A stretch of DNA of 64,000 bases from Bradyrhizobium sp. AZCC 2262 (GTDB lineage Bacteria > Pseudomonadota > Alphaproteobacteria > Rhizobiales > Xanthobacteraceae). Shown piece by piece: positions 1 to 8,210 of the stretch. The stretch covers positions 2,790,001 through 2,854,000 of the forward strand of contig NZ_JAZHRT010000001.1 in NCBI RefSeq assembly GCF_036924535.1, read 5' to 3'. The notes under the pieces were generated by a model, which did no database searches, was not told the origin of the DNA, and saw only the letters and a program-made list of their open reading frames with translations. The translations under genes were made by a program, and so were the position numbers. How positions within the stretch are numbered: the stretch's first letter is position 1; every line of letters starts with the position of its first letter.

Positions 1-646
1 TTTCCGCTTTCCATTGCGCGGTGCCGCTGTCATGTACGACCCTTCGTCCGCCTTGATAGAGGCCGAGCATGGCAAGCGTCGGAATGAGTACCGCTGCGGC
101 CAGCAGAAACGGCGCCGCCGTCTCGAAGAACGCCTTCATGCGGAGCCAGAAACACAGTCCAATGCAGCCGTGAACCCAAGATACGATCAAAACAATGAAC
201 ATCAGCCACATCTTGTATGGCCATATGATCCAGTACGAGTAAAACACCTGCGGATAGAGTTTTTGATGTTGGAATAGTACGTCGTCAAACCGCACACCGG
301 CAAGATGGGTGATGATAAGGGCAGGGATACTTAAACCTAGTACAAGTTGTATCGGCTCGATCGCTTTCCAGTGAAATTGACGGCGCTGGTAAAGCGCCCA
401 GATCCCGAGGCCGGCATGGGCGGTTGCCGCGGCATAAAGCACGGTCGAGACGGGTAAACTTTTCCAGAAAGCGGTGTGATATTTGACACCTGTGGCAAGG
501 GCATCCAGCGAAATATTGCCGAGCGCATGGTTGATGAAATGGCTTAGCAAGTAGGCGAACAGAACCAGCCCACAAGCCAGACGGATCTGCCGGACGCCGA
601 CGCTGTGGATATATTTGTCTAGTGATGCGCGATTGAGCTCAGTCAT
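1..646 (-). CDS. Membrane N-terminal part of a probable adenylate/guanylate cyclase (runs off the window)
   Basis: The reading frame opens with ATG at 646 (MTELNRASLDKYIH) and stays open to base 1, giving 215 codons without a stop. It encodes about six hydrophobic segments with recurring histidines (HFINHALG, TAHAGLG, ITHLAG, WVHGCIG), which suggest bis-histidine heme b ligands in a succinate-dehydrogenase-like membrane bundle. From knowledge of the family, rhizobial proteins with this start continue into a 2Fe-2S domain and a class III nucleotide cyclase domain; neither lies inside the window. The family call is recognition from sequence character, not a search. No partner gene is close: the nearest neighbour upstream is more than 600 bases away. 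Confidence 0.6.
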   Translation of the reverse strand, partial: MTELNRASLDKYIHSVGVRQIRLACGLVLFAYLLSHFINHALGNISLDALATGVKYHTAFWKSLPVSTVLYAAATAHAGLGIWALYQRRQFHWKAIEPIQLVLGLSIPALIITHLAGVRFDDVLFQHQKLYPQVFYSYWIIWPYKMWLMFIVLIVSWVHGCIGLCFWLRMKAFFETAAPFLLAAAVLIPTLAMLGLYQGGRRVVHDSGTAQWKAE

Positions 647-1268
647 GTGCATAATTCCGGCCGACGACTTTTTCCCGCAACATGGTCGTCCGTGTTGGAG
701 GCCAACAGCTAAGAGACCGTTTCAACAGCGAGATTATTTCAACGAATGACGACGGCCGACAAAAAACGGCATGATGAGTCTGCGTTGCCTTCAGTTCGTT
801 CAGCCGTCTGGTGTCACTGAACGTCCTTTTGGGAATCCCTACTCCGGCTCTCAAAGAGAGAGTTCGCCTTCCTGCGTTGGAGAGAAGTGACCCAATTTCC
901 CAGCGTCCAAGTTTGATCTGGATGCCCGATAACTCCGCGGGAGCTAGAATGGATTGTCACTGCTGCATAGCGAATTAGCTAACTCAAGTTGAGTGGACTC
1001 GGAAAAATGGGCTAATTCTGGCCTTCAGAAAATTCGTGCAACCTTCAGAGAAGGCAGAATTGCTTCGGTCCAGTGACGATATGGGTAACAACTCGTCAAT
1101 GCAAAGGGGGCGAACGGTTATTGGCGTCTCAGCGCACCTCTGGTTCGCGAGTTAGTGGATGTGGAACGTTGTAGGCCGGCCAGGTTTCGTAACGTCAATC
1201 GAACTTCGGGAAACGGCCGGACCTATAGAGCATTCATTTCAGCATTTTTGAATTCAATCGCCGCTTGA
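647..1268. other. Gene-free spacer
   Basis: No convincing coding frame. It holds a 13-bp palindrome ACTCAAGTTGAGT at 982-994 and a small hairpin CTCTC-AAAGA-GAGAG near 849-863. The minus frame across that hairpin ends in ELSL-stop, as does the small cysteine-pair gene at 7349-7579, so a decayed relative of that gene may have ended here. Confidence 0.4.
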
Positions 1269-2072
1269 CTAGTAAGAGAGGAATCTAAGTAAATCGTCCA
1301 TCCCGCTACCCTCGCCATCGGGAATCGCATCGAGCTGTTCAAGCAGTTGCTTCTGGCGATTGATCCAAAATGTTGGATAGCCAAAGAGTTTGGCGCCGGC
1401 CGCGTCCCATCCTGCGAAAGCTGCGAAAAGGATTTCCTCGCGCTTTAGACGGAAAGCTTCGATACCCATTTGGTAGGCTTTCGGGTGAGGTTTGTAGACG
1501 CCGACAGCGTCCGTGCTAAGCTGGTGCTCGAAGAATTCTATTAGACCCGCGCTATTGATATTCGCGTCTATCATCGCCGGAGAAAAATTGCTTAGGAACG
1601 CCAAGCGGATTCCGCTCTCGCGTAGCTTGGAAAGCGCGGGCCTCACATCGGGCCACGCTTTCATATGCATATAGCCACCGACCAAAGCCTTTCGCTGCTC
1701 ATTTGTCATCTCAAGATCGAGCGATTTGCCTGCGAAGACAAGCGCATCGTCGATGACGCCGAGAAAGTCGCGGTACCTTTGTGCGGCGGTGCGTAGCCAT
1801 GCGTATTCGAATTGTCGGGTTCGCCAGACGTTGGACAATTGCGCTCCGCGGCCGGGAAAGAGCTCTTCGGCCATTGCAAAGATGGGACGCGGGTCAAAAA
1901 TCGGAAAGCCATCGAAGGCGATCGCTTTGATGGCCGGCTTCGCATCGGTGGCGGCAGCTGTCGCGGTCAATAAACCGGAAGCCGTGACGGTGCTGGAGGC
2001 AATTTCCAGGAATTTACGACGGTTGATCGACATGGAATTACTTCGCGCGAGATTGGTGTCGGACATTCGCAA
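1269..2072 (-). CDS. Tat-exported HAD-family protein, haloacid-dehalogenase-like
   Basis: HAD-superfamily hydrolase of the type II 2-haloacid dehalogenase shape, 267 aa. An internal ATG at 2033 (MSINRRKFLEIASS) begins directly at a twin-arginine signal and is the likelier start, so the enzyme probably acts in the periplasm. Visible landmarks are the nucleophile region IAFDGFPIFD, WRTRQFEYAWLR, FLSNFSP, VYKPHPKAYQ and FAGWDAAGAKLFG. Against the well-studied L-2-haloacid dehalogenase, the Asp, Arg, first Ser, Lys, Tyr and last Asp positions are kept. The Thr four residues after the nucleophile is Ile, and the Ser and Asn before WD are replaced. The substrate may therefore not be a haloacid. It lies 83 bases behind the anti-sigma gene on the same strand and probably belongs to the same operon. 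Confidence 0.75.
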   Translation of the reverse strand: MRMSDTNLARSNSMSINRRKFLEIASSTVTASGLLTATAAATDAKPAIKAIAFDGFPIFDPRPIFAMAEELFPGRGAQLSNVWRTRQFEYAWLRTAAQRYRDFLGVIDDALVFAGKSLDLEMTNEQRKALVGGYMHMKAWPDVRPALSKLRESGIRLAFLSNFSPAMIDANINSAGLIEFFEHQLSTDAVGVYKPHPKAYQMGIEAFRLKREEILFAAFAGWDAAGAKLFGYPTFWINRQKQLLEQLDAIPDGEGSGMDDLLRFLSY

Positions 2073-2155
2073 GCATCCCGGATATGTTAAGCGTGAAGTG
2101 AAGGCGGTGCGGCGCTACGGAAGGGTTTCTCCCAGGTCAAGCGACAGGCGAGCCG

Positions 2156-2974
2156 TCATTTGGCAGTTCTGCTAGAAAATGCCACCCGAAGCCGGGCGAG
2201 ATCGTCGGTGCTGACATCCGAGACAGCGCAGAAGGTCAAGCCGCCTGCGACCCAAGAATCCATGTTGTAGCCGTCCCGTGACGCAGTAGCTCGCCAAGTT
2301 GCAGTCTCTCCGCCGACGGCGGCCGGCCAGACAAAGACGTTGATAACATGCGAGTGTCGCTTGTAGACCAGCGCGGCCACGACACGCCCGCTTATATAAT
2401 CGATGCGACCGCCTTCCAGCGGAAAGCCCTCCCGTGCCAGATCGACCACTGGAGGCGAGAAATCGATCTTTCCGTTAAACCAGGGTTTGACGGTATGCTG
2501 ATCCGATGTCGCGACGTCGGTGAGGTGATCGACCAGCAGCGATCGAATGTGGCCGGAAATGACTTCATCTCCGATTGTCGAACGATCCGACATCGGCGTC
2601 ATCACCAGCAGCAGGCTTGCCGCAAGAGCAGCCAGCGATGGCACGAACATCCACTGCTTGATGAATCCGAGAATACTAAAGCGTTTTTCGTCTCGCTCGT
2701 GGACCAACGCCGCCGATCGCGTCTGCATCGCGGCCTCGCGCGAGATCGATTCAAGTACCTGGGCTCGCACATGATCCGGCGTCCGCCACTGCACTCCTTT
2801 TTGCCCAACCAGTTGTTTCAAGGCCTGAAGGCCTTCCATTTTTCTTAAACAATGCGAGCAGTTTGCTATGTGCTGCTCGATCTGCAACGAATGGGCCGCG
2901 TCGAGTTCTCCATCGACGAAGCCGTGAAGCATCAACTCCATCTTGGTGCATTGGGTTGGAGCGGCGGGATTCAC
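2156..2974 (-). CDS. Anti-sigma factor with zinc-finger N-terminus
   Basis: Membrane-anchored anti-sigma factor, 272 aa from GTG at 2974. That GTG overlaps the sigma gene's TGA by four bases (GTGA), the usual sign of translational coupling, so it is preferred over an upstream ATG at 3010 inside the sigma gene. The N-terminal part carries the zinc-binding anti-sigma motif H-x3-C-x2-C (IEQHIANCSHC), followed by a linker, one membrane segment (FVPSLAALAASLLLVMTP) and a periplasmic domain of about 140 residues that presumably senses the signal. It would hold the neighbouring ECF sigma factor inactive at the membrane. The signal cannot be read from sequence; the linked genes (metallo-beta-lactamase fold, DoxX, HAD) hint at oxidative or chemical stress. 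Confidence 0.85.
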   Translation of the reverse strand: MNPAAPTQCTKMELMLHGFVDGELDAAHSLQIEQHIANCSHCLRKMEGLQALKQLVGQKGVQWRTPDHVRAQVLESISREAAMQTRSAALVHERDEKRFSILGFIKQWMFVPSLAALAASLLLVMTPMSDRSTIGDEVISGHIRSLLVDHLTDVATSDQHTVKPWFNGKIDFSPPVVDLAREGFPLEGGRIDYISGRVVAALVYKRHSHVINVFVWPAAVGGETATWRATASRDGYNMDSWVAGGLTFCAVSDVSTDDLARLRVAFSSRTAK

Positions 2975-3714
2975 TTTTGTCCCTCCCAAAGCTCTGCTTC
3001 CTGACGCCACAGGCTCTCGAATTGCGTCCGCGCGCGCGCCAGACGCGACATCACAGTGCCGATCGGCAACGACGATGTATCCGCAATCTGGCGATAGGAG
3101 AGGCCTTCCAGTTCGCGCAAGACCAGTACCTCGCGCAGCGATCGCGGTAGTTTGTTGAGCACGCTGCGAACCTTGCCTGCTTCGGATATCCTGAGCAGCG
3201 CCGTCTCCGGCGTGTCGTCCTCGGACGCGACTTCGTCGACGGAGAAGTCTGTGGGATCGTTCCGGCGATGAACATCGACTTCCAAGCGTGCCTTACGGCG
3301 GCCTTCCAACAGCCAGTTGTGAAAGCAATTGCGAACGATGGAAAAGATCCAGGCGCGTGCATCGCCGCCTTGATATCCGTCAAAACTTCGGTAGGCGCGA
3401 AGGAAGGTCTCCTGGACGATGTCATGGGCGGCATCGGGATCTCGACTGAGAAATCGCGCGAAATTATAAGCGGCGTCGAGGTGCGGCACGATCTCGCGCT
3501 GGAACCTGCCGTACTGGTCCTTGGCGCTCAAGGCCATCGGGCTGGCGTCCCGGATTCGCTCTTTGGGTGCACGGGCGACAGCATCGCCACCGCTGGCGGC
3601 AACTGACCGGAGCCCGCTATCTTTCGCGATCGCAAGAATTTTGACCGCGGCAGCAGCCAAAGCGCCCAGCAACGATTCTGGCGCTCTGTAACCTGTCGCC
3701 AACGACGAGTTCAT
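2971..3714 (-). CDS. ECF-type RNA polymerase sigma factor
   Basis: Sigma-70 factor of the extracytoplasmic function group. Region 2 is seen as DIVQETFLRAYRSF followed by ARAWIFSIVRNCFHNW, and region 4 as LPRSLREVLVLRELEGLS, then the helix-turn-helix YRQIADTSSLPIGTVMSRL. The ATG at 3714 gives 247 aa with about 60 extra N-terminal residues; an internal ATG at 3537 (MALSAKDQYGRF) gives a 188-aa protein of normal ECF length and may be the true start. The first gene of an operon with its anti-sigma factor (four-base overlap) and the exported HAD protein. It is divergent from the metallo-beta-lactamase-fold gene at 4022, and the shared 300-base spacer is the obvious place for a self-regulated promoter. 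Confidence 0.88.
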   Translation of the reverse strand: MNSSLATGYRAPESLLGALAAAAVKILAIAKDSGLRSVAASGGDAVARAPKERIRDASPMALSAKDQYGRFQREIVPHLDAAYNFARFLSRDPDAAHDIVQETFLRAYRSFDGYQGGDARAWIFSIVRNCFHNWLLEGRRKARLEVDVHRRNDPTDFSVDEVASEDDTPETALLRISEAGKVRSVLNKLPRSLREVLVLRELEGLSYRQIADTSSLPIGTVMSRLARARTQFESLWRQEAELWEGQK

Positions 3715-4021
3715 GACTAGATTCTGCCTTATTATTGGGTCGATCGGCCTGACGAAGGCCGGGCGCGCTGTTGTGACGAGCAAGTAGACCGTGGTGGCGG
3801 CCGGTTTATTCCCGACCGCGCGGAAGAAATCGCACATTTATTGCCGCCAGCGGATGCGGCTTCAAGCCCCCGATGCGCCGTATCGATGGCCGACCGGATC
3901 GACCCCAGCAAAAGTTTTGCGGATCGAGAATAAATTTCTGGCCGCTCAGGTCTCCCTGTACGGAGGCAGTGCTCGTTCCGCGCTATGCGCTCCGCGTCCG
4001 ATCGGAATTGGGAGTACGTCA

Positions 4022-4999
4022 ATGCTTATTATGTCACGCCGGGGTCTCCTGGCTTCCGCAGCCGTCGCTGCGGCCTTTGGCCTGCACGACAAGAGGCTTG
4101 CTTTCGTCGATACGGCCTATGCCCAAGCTCCGATTGAGCCGACTAAGGGCGTCTACAAGTACAAGGTCGGTTCGATCGAGGTGAGTGCCATATATGATGG
4201 GATCTGGCGTAAGCCACATGATCCCACCTTCATCAAGAACGCCTCGGTCGAGGAAACCAAGGAAGCGCTCGCCAAGGCGGGCCTGACCACCGAATTCATG
4301 CCGATCCCGTTAACGGTGATCGTGCTCAAGATCGGCGACAAGCATATTATGGTTGATGCCGGATCGGGTGTCGGCCAGTGGCAGGCGAACGCCACCAACC
4401 TGCCGGCCAACATGAAGATCGCCGGTATCGATCGTAGCCAGATCAGCACTATCTTGGTGTCGCATTTCCATCCCGATCACGTCTGGGGGTTGATGGAGAA
4501 GGGCACCAACGCTGCCGTCTTCCCCAACGCTGAACTCATCGTCAGCAGCACCGAATACAATTGGTGGACCGAACCCGGCCGAGTCGAGAAATTGGCCGAG
4601 GGCCGCAGGGCCGCCGGCAAACGCATCGGCGATGTATTCCCGACCTGGAAGAACTGGAAGCTGGTCGAGGACAATGCGGAAGTCGCGCCCGGCGTTCGCA
4701 TCCTCACGGCGCCCGGTCACACGCCCGGTCATTCCGCCTTCCTGGTGACCTCGGGCAAGGATCAATTGATGGTGTCGAATGACGCGATGTATGTGCCGGC
4801 GCTGCTGGCGCCGCATCCGGACTGGCAGGGGGCCTACGATCAGGACGGCGCAACGGCTGTCGCAACCCGCCGCAAGCTGATCGACCGCGTCATCGCCGAC
4901 AAGATGATGGTTTGTGGCGCACATTTCCCGTTCCCCGGCAGCGGAACGTTCACCAAGGACGGCAACGCCTACGCATTCGCGCCGGTCGTACAATCCTGA
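4022..4999 (+). CDS. Exported metallo-beta-lactamase-fold hydrolase
   Basis: MBL-fold hydrolase of 325 aa. The frame is open for 77 codons upstream, but the ATG at 4022 (MLIMSRRGLLASAAV) places a twin-arginine signal at the N-terminus, with a second candidate ATG at 4031; cleavage is likely after AYAQA. The zinc site is seen as SHFHPDHVWG (HxHxDH), with later ligands in TAPGHTPGHSAF and CGAHFPFP. The natural substrate cannot be told; families with this fold include lactonases, glyoxalase II types and sulfatase-like enzymes. It heads a same-strand run with a TPR protein (21 bases downstream) and a DoxX membrane protein, divergent from the ECF sigma operon. Confidence 0.82.
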   Translation: MLIMSRRGLLASAAVAAAFGLHDKRLAFVDTAYAQAPIEPTKGVYKYKVGSIEVSAIYDGIWRKPHDPTFIKNASVEETKEALAKAGLTTEFMPIPLTVIVLKIGDKHIMVDAGSGVGQWQANATNLPANMKIAGIDRSQISTILVSHFHPDHVWGLMEKGTNAAVFPNAELIVSSTEYNWWTEPGRVEKLAEGRRAAGKRIGDVFPTWKNWKLVEDNAEVAPGVRILTAPGHTPGHSAFLVTSGKDQLMVSNDAMYVPALLAPHPDWQGAYDQDGATAVATRRKLIDRVIADKMMVCGAHFPFPGSGTFTKDGNAYAFAPVVQS

Positions 5000-5020
5000 A
5001 AGCCCATGGAGTACATCATC

Positions 5021-5494
5021 ATGAAAACAAAACTCTGTTCCAGCATGGCCGGTCTGATACTGATCCTCGGTCTTGGCTTTGCGCCGGCGCTGCTGCCTGC
5101 GCCGGCCCTTGCTGTCGACAATATGTCTTCCACCGATGCACCCGACCTGACCTCGGTTCGCGCCAAGCTGAAGGCAAAGGACTATGCCGCCGCGCTCACT
5201 GAACTCAGAGACCTCGCCGAAGACGTCCAGCAGGCCGATGTCTATAACCTGCTCGGCTTTACGCTTCGCAAGACCGGCGACTTCAAGACGTCGCTGACCT
5301 ACTATACCAAGGCGCTGGAGCTGCAGCCGGATCACAAGGCCGCCCGCGAATATCTCGGCGAGCTCTATGTCGAAACCGGCAATATGGAAAAGGCTAAGGA
5401 ACAGCTCGCTGCCTTAGCAAAACTCTGTCCCGGCGGCTGCGAGGAGCGTGAAGACCTACAGAAGGCGATCACCGCAAAATCGGCAAGTAATTGA
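5021..5494 (+). CDS. Secreted TPR-repeat protein
   Basis: 157 aa from ATG at 5021, chosen because GGAG lies nine bases upstream; an in-frame ATG at 5006 has no such site. A signal peptide (MKTKLCSSMAGLILILGLGF, then ALAVDN) is followed by about three tetratricopeptide helices pairs, for example VYNLLGFTLRKTGDFKTSLT and KAAREYLGELYVETGNMEKA. The C-terminus has a cysteine pair (LCPGGCEE). TPRs mediate protein contacts, so this is a periplasmic scaffold or partner, presumably of the upstream exported hydrolase. Family members of this kind are usually annotated only as tetratricopeptide repeat protein. Confidence 0.8.
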   Translation: MKTKLCSSMAGLILILGLGFAPALLPAPALAVDNMSSTDAPDLTSVRAKLKAKDYAAALTELRDLAEDVQQADVYNLLGFTLRKTGDFKTSLTYYTKALELQPDHKAAREYLGELYVETGNMEKAKEQLAALAKLCPGGCEEREDLQKAITAKSASN

Positions 5495-5572
5495 AGCCTG
5501 AAGCCGGGCGTTGAGGCGGGCGTTGACACGTCCGCTTCAATTGCTCGGCGCGAAGCGGAGCGGTGTTGATCG

Positions 5573-5992
5573 ATGGCTGAGGCAGTGAGCACAAGGCCTG
5601 CTTTCCAAAATCTTGTTTTGCTTACGGGGCGGCTGCTATTGGCCTGGATCTTCGTTCACGAGGGCGTCTTCCTGGTCGTGAATTTCGAAGCCGCGTCCGC
5701 GACCATGGCGAAAGCAGGCATCCCAGCGTTTGCCCTCATTCTAACTATCGTCTTTCAGCTCTCCACGGGCATCGCGATCGCGGTCGGCTGGCAAACGCGT
5801 CTGGGTGCGGCGGCATTGGGCCTGTTTTGCCTGACAACCGCCGTGCTGTTTCACACCAACTTCGCCAGCCGCAACGAGCTTCTGCATTTCGAGAAGGACC
5901 TTGCGATATCAGGCGGGATGTGGGTCTTGATGCTGTGCGGAGCGGGAGGTTGGTCCGTCGACAACATACGAAGAGCGGAACGAAGCGCATAA
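5573..5992 (+). CDS. DoxX-family membrane protein
   Basis: 139 aa with four hydrophobic segments in the DoxX layout: LTGRLLLAWIFVHEGV at the first helix, then FALILTIVFQLSTGIAIAVG, AAALGLFCLTTAVLF and GGMWVLMLCGAGG. The F-H-N...H-FEKDLAISGG stretch before the last helix is characteristic of the family. DoxX-type proteins are small inner-membrane proteins often linked to thiol or quinone redox; the biochemical role here is not established. It closes the MBL / TPR / DoxX run, 78 bases after the TPR gene. Confidence 0.82.
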   Translation: MAEAVSTRPAFQNLVLLTGRLLLAWIFVHEGVFLVVNFEAASATMAKAGIPAFALILTIVFQLSTGIAIAVGWQTRLGAAALGLFCLTTAVLFHTNFASRNELLHFEKDLAISGGMWVLMLCGAGGWSVDNIRRAERSA

Positions 5993-6014
5993 GCCTCGGG
6001 CAGGGGCTCGTCCC

Positions 6015-6234
6015 GGCGGCGAATCACAAGCAGACCGTCGGTGCGATCGGAAGATGACGCTCCTCCTTCCTTGCGACGGGCGAACTGCCTGACGGCGCTT
6101 CTGCCAGGGGTTCGATGGCTCTCGTCATCAAGAATACTTCGCGACAAAGCGAGAACGATCGCGCGGCAATGGCGGCTTATATCAAGTCGCTGCCGCCCGT
6201 CGATGGCCCGCCACATCCGAAAAATGATCGCTGA
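6015..6234 (+). pseudogene. 3' remnant of a c-type cytochrome gene
   Basis: The frame ending TGA at 6232-6234 reads FLATGELPDGASARG, then SMALVIKNTSRQSENDRAAM and AAYIKSLPPV. This is the C-terminal pattern of cytochrome c subunits of membrane sugar and alcohol dehydrogenases. Just upstream the matching text (ANHKQTVGAIG, then EDDAP) is in other frames with a stop at 6055-6057. No CxxCH heme motif is left. It is a decayed tail, too short and broken to be functional. A full-length relative is present at 37930-39222. Confidence 0.6.
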
Positions 6235-6341
6235 ACCGTGATCCCGAATTCCGGCAGTGGTGGAATACGGCGGCTTGCTTGCCGGTCTGGTGGTGCAGGA
6301 CCCGAGCAGTCGCGCGACGGGTCATCACGTGGAGAGGATCA

Positions 6342-6584
6342 ATGACCCAATACAAAATTTTGGCTACGACCATCATCCTGTCAGCGTTCATCGCAACTCC
6401 GTCGTTCGCTCAGCGAATGATCGAAGAGCCCGGCATGTTCGCCTTTACCTATCCCAATGGGGACCTCGGCATCGGGTCGACACGGCCTGCCGCAGACGCC
6501 AAGGCTTTTGCGACTTTCAGCGGCAACGGCAACGGGCCTCATGTCGTCCGTAAGCCGCGCCCGGCCGTCGCCAGACGCTATTAA
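6342..6584 (+). CDS. Small secreted protein with EPGMFAFTYPN motif
   Basis: 80 aa from ATG at 6342, with GGAG upstream and a clear signal peptide (MTQYKILATTIILSAF, then ATPSFAQ). The mature part is only about 55 residues: RMIEEPGMFAFTYPNGDLG followed by a basic, Ala/Pro-rich tail. The EPG-[ML]-F-x-F-x-YPN stretch recurs in the secreted protein at 11135-11539, so the two are paralogues. Function unknown; no catalytic motif is visible. Confidence 0.65.
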   Translation: MTQYKILATTIILSAFIATPSFAQRMIEEPGMFAFTYPNGDLGIGSTRPAADAKAFATFSGNGNGPHVVRKPRPAVARRY

Positions 6585-6626
6585 CCTCTCAATTCGGCCT
6601 ACCTCCAATTGAAGTGAAAACCGTTC

Positions 6627-7136
6627 ATGTCTGACGAGAGCAATACTAAGATCGACGATTGCCTGCTGATAAGTCGGGTCGCGCAACTCCTGGAACGAAC
6701 CGGCCTTGCGATGACTGGTGCCATGATTGGGACATTCGTCGCGGCGCAGCCGGCGAGAACAAACGTCGCATTGTTCCAAACGTTTGGTTTCATAGTACTG
6801 ACGGTACTAAGCGGAATGATTGGTTTCTATTCGCGGGTTAATATTCCGCGGCTGCCGGGCACGATTGGAGGCCGGCAATCCAACGTAGTTCTCGCCGGAT
6901 GGCTAAGCGCGGCCGGTACATTTCTCTCTGCGCTGGCTGCGCTGGTGTCGGTCTACGCTCTCGTGTTCGACGAGCCTCTCCAGCGCTTCTGGGAATTTGT
7001 AATCGGCTCCTGGTGGGGAATCGGTGTCATCCTGCAAACCACTGCCGGCTTGATCGGTTCGGGCTGGTCCAGTAAGCCGTCGATGCAAGGAAGAGACGAG
7101 CTACTCAAGCCCCCATCGGCTCCAATGCTTCATTAG
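6627..7136 (+). CDS. Hypothetical four-helix membrane protein
   Basis: 169 aa, ATG at 6627. Four hydrophobic segments can be seen: GLAMTGAMIGTFVAAQ, ALFQTFGFIVLTVLSGMIGF, NVVLAGWLSAAGTFLSALAA running into LVSVYALVF, and FVIGSWWGIGVILQTTAGLI. The charged N-terminus (MSDESNTKIDDCLL) has no signal peptide. I do not recognise the family and no functional motif is visible. It is followed by a perfect 20-bp palindrome at 7236-7255, a likely terminator between this gene and the convergent gene at 7349-7579. Confidence 0.6.
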   Translation: MSDESNTKIDDCLLISRVAQLLERTGLAMTGAMIGTFVAAQPARTNVALFQTFGFIVLTVLSGMIGFYSRVNIPRLPGTIGGRQSNVVLAGWLSAAGTFLSALAALVSVYALVFDEPLQRFWEFVIGSWWGIGVILQTTAGLIGSGWSSKPSMQGRDELLKPPSAPMLH

Positions 7137-7235
7137 ACCAAGTGTCTTGGCGGTGAGGCCCTGGCTGAGACGTTTCAATTCCGCCTGACCACCGCGCAGG
7201 CGTATGTATCCGCCCCCTGCGATAGTGCATCCAAA

Positions 7236-7255
7236 GACCGCCGTCGACGGCGGTC
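7236..7255. terminator. Perfect 20-bp palindrome between convergent genes
   Basis: GACCGCCGTCGACGGCGGTC is identical to its reverse complement. It sits between the end of the + strand gene at 7136 and the end of the - strand gene at 7349, where a bidirectional hairpin terminator would be expected. No long T-run follows, so the terminator role is inference; a protein-binding palindrome is the alternative. Confidence 0.45.
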
Positions 7256-7348
7256 CTCCCATTTGGACCTAGCCATATAATCACCACAGGCTTCGCATTT
7301 TATTTCAGATGTGCGCAGAAGATCGCTGTCGGATCCTCACCTCCGCTC

Positions 7349-7579
7349 TCAAAGCGAGAGCTCCGATTGGTCATTCGGTACAATTACAACGGCATCGCAA
7401 TTAAAGCATTCAAACGTTCGCGCGTTCGTGTCCAGGCCGGCCGAATTGATGCGGACAAGCATTGGGGCGCGGCAGTTTGGGCAAGGATGAACTTCAATCT
7501 TGTTGGATGCGAAGCAAAATAGCGAATCCGACCCGCGCATATTTCTCTCCATCCATCTTATTCCGTCTCCATTGGACAT
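7349..7579 (-). CDS. Small cysteine-pair (zinc-ribbon-like) protein
   Basis: 76 aa, or 67 aa from the internal ATG that begins MERNMRGSDS. Two cysteine pairs, HPCPNCRAPM and FECFNCDAVV, are about 26 residues apart, as in a zinc ribbon. Short proteins of this pattern are abundant in Bradyrhizobium, and none that I know of has an assigned role. Its last codons (ELSL-stop) coincide with a hairpin GCTCTC-AAAGC-GAGAGC at 7345-7361. Confidence 0.6.
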   Translation of the reverse strand: MSNGDGIRWMERNMRGSDSLFCFASNKIEVHPCPNCRAPMLVRINSAGLDTNARTFECFNCDAVVIVPNDQSELSL

Positions 7580-8210
7580 GAAGAGCCAATAGCGCTTAGC
7601 TCCCCTAGCTTGCAGGTTGAGCTTCCAGAAGCCCCGCAGATTGTCGAGCCACAGGGGACGACAAGATAAGGGTCCCGCTTCAGTTAGGAGACTAGACTGG
7701 ACGCCGATTTATTCCGTTTGCTTGGACAGGCATCAGTACCTACGACCTGACGTGCATGGTATCGACCACACACGATTTTTGTCACAGAGTGGATGCGACT
7801 TATCGCTCAGCGAAGCAGGGCGTTGTCCTTATCCGCATGCGGAGGCAACGACGTTCACGCCGCCGCGACACCCGCTCGTTGCCGCTACCAGTGTTATCTT
7901 GTTGGATCTCGGGGGCTTCCCCGCTTGGTCTCGATGCTGACCGCTTCTACGCGCTGTCGCGAAATGCATTCGAACATTGTTGACGCGCGTCGGGTCCCAA
8001 GCAGTCAAACTAAATCCCGTCAATCAGGGCGCATTGAAGTGTTTCGATTGGGTCTGCAGATGATCCGCGCAATCACGTTGAAGAAATTTTAACGTGATCT
8101 GGAATTTCTAAACTCAAGCATGAGTCTCCCTATCAGGAGTCCTCATTCAGAGGCTCCGTGATCTTGGTGGAGTCGCGGATATTGCGCCGCGCGATTGTTG
8201 GGGGACACTC
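7580..8210. other. Gene-free spacer before the porin
   Basis: No frame here has recognisable protein character. An inverted repeat ACTCA-AGCA-TGAGT lies at 8112-8125, about 85 bases upstream of the porin start, a plausible regulator site. GGGGGA at 8200-8205 is the ribosome binding site of the porin. Confidence 0.4.

Noticed and set aside
4310..5335. 341-codon minus frame opposite the MBL-fold and TPR genes
   Set aside because: Spans two real plus-strand genes and their spacer; no domain visible.
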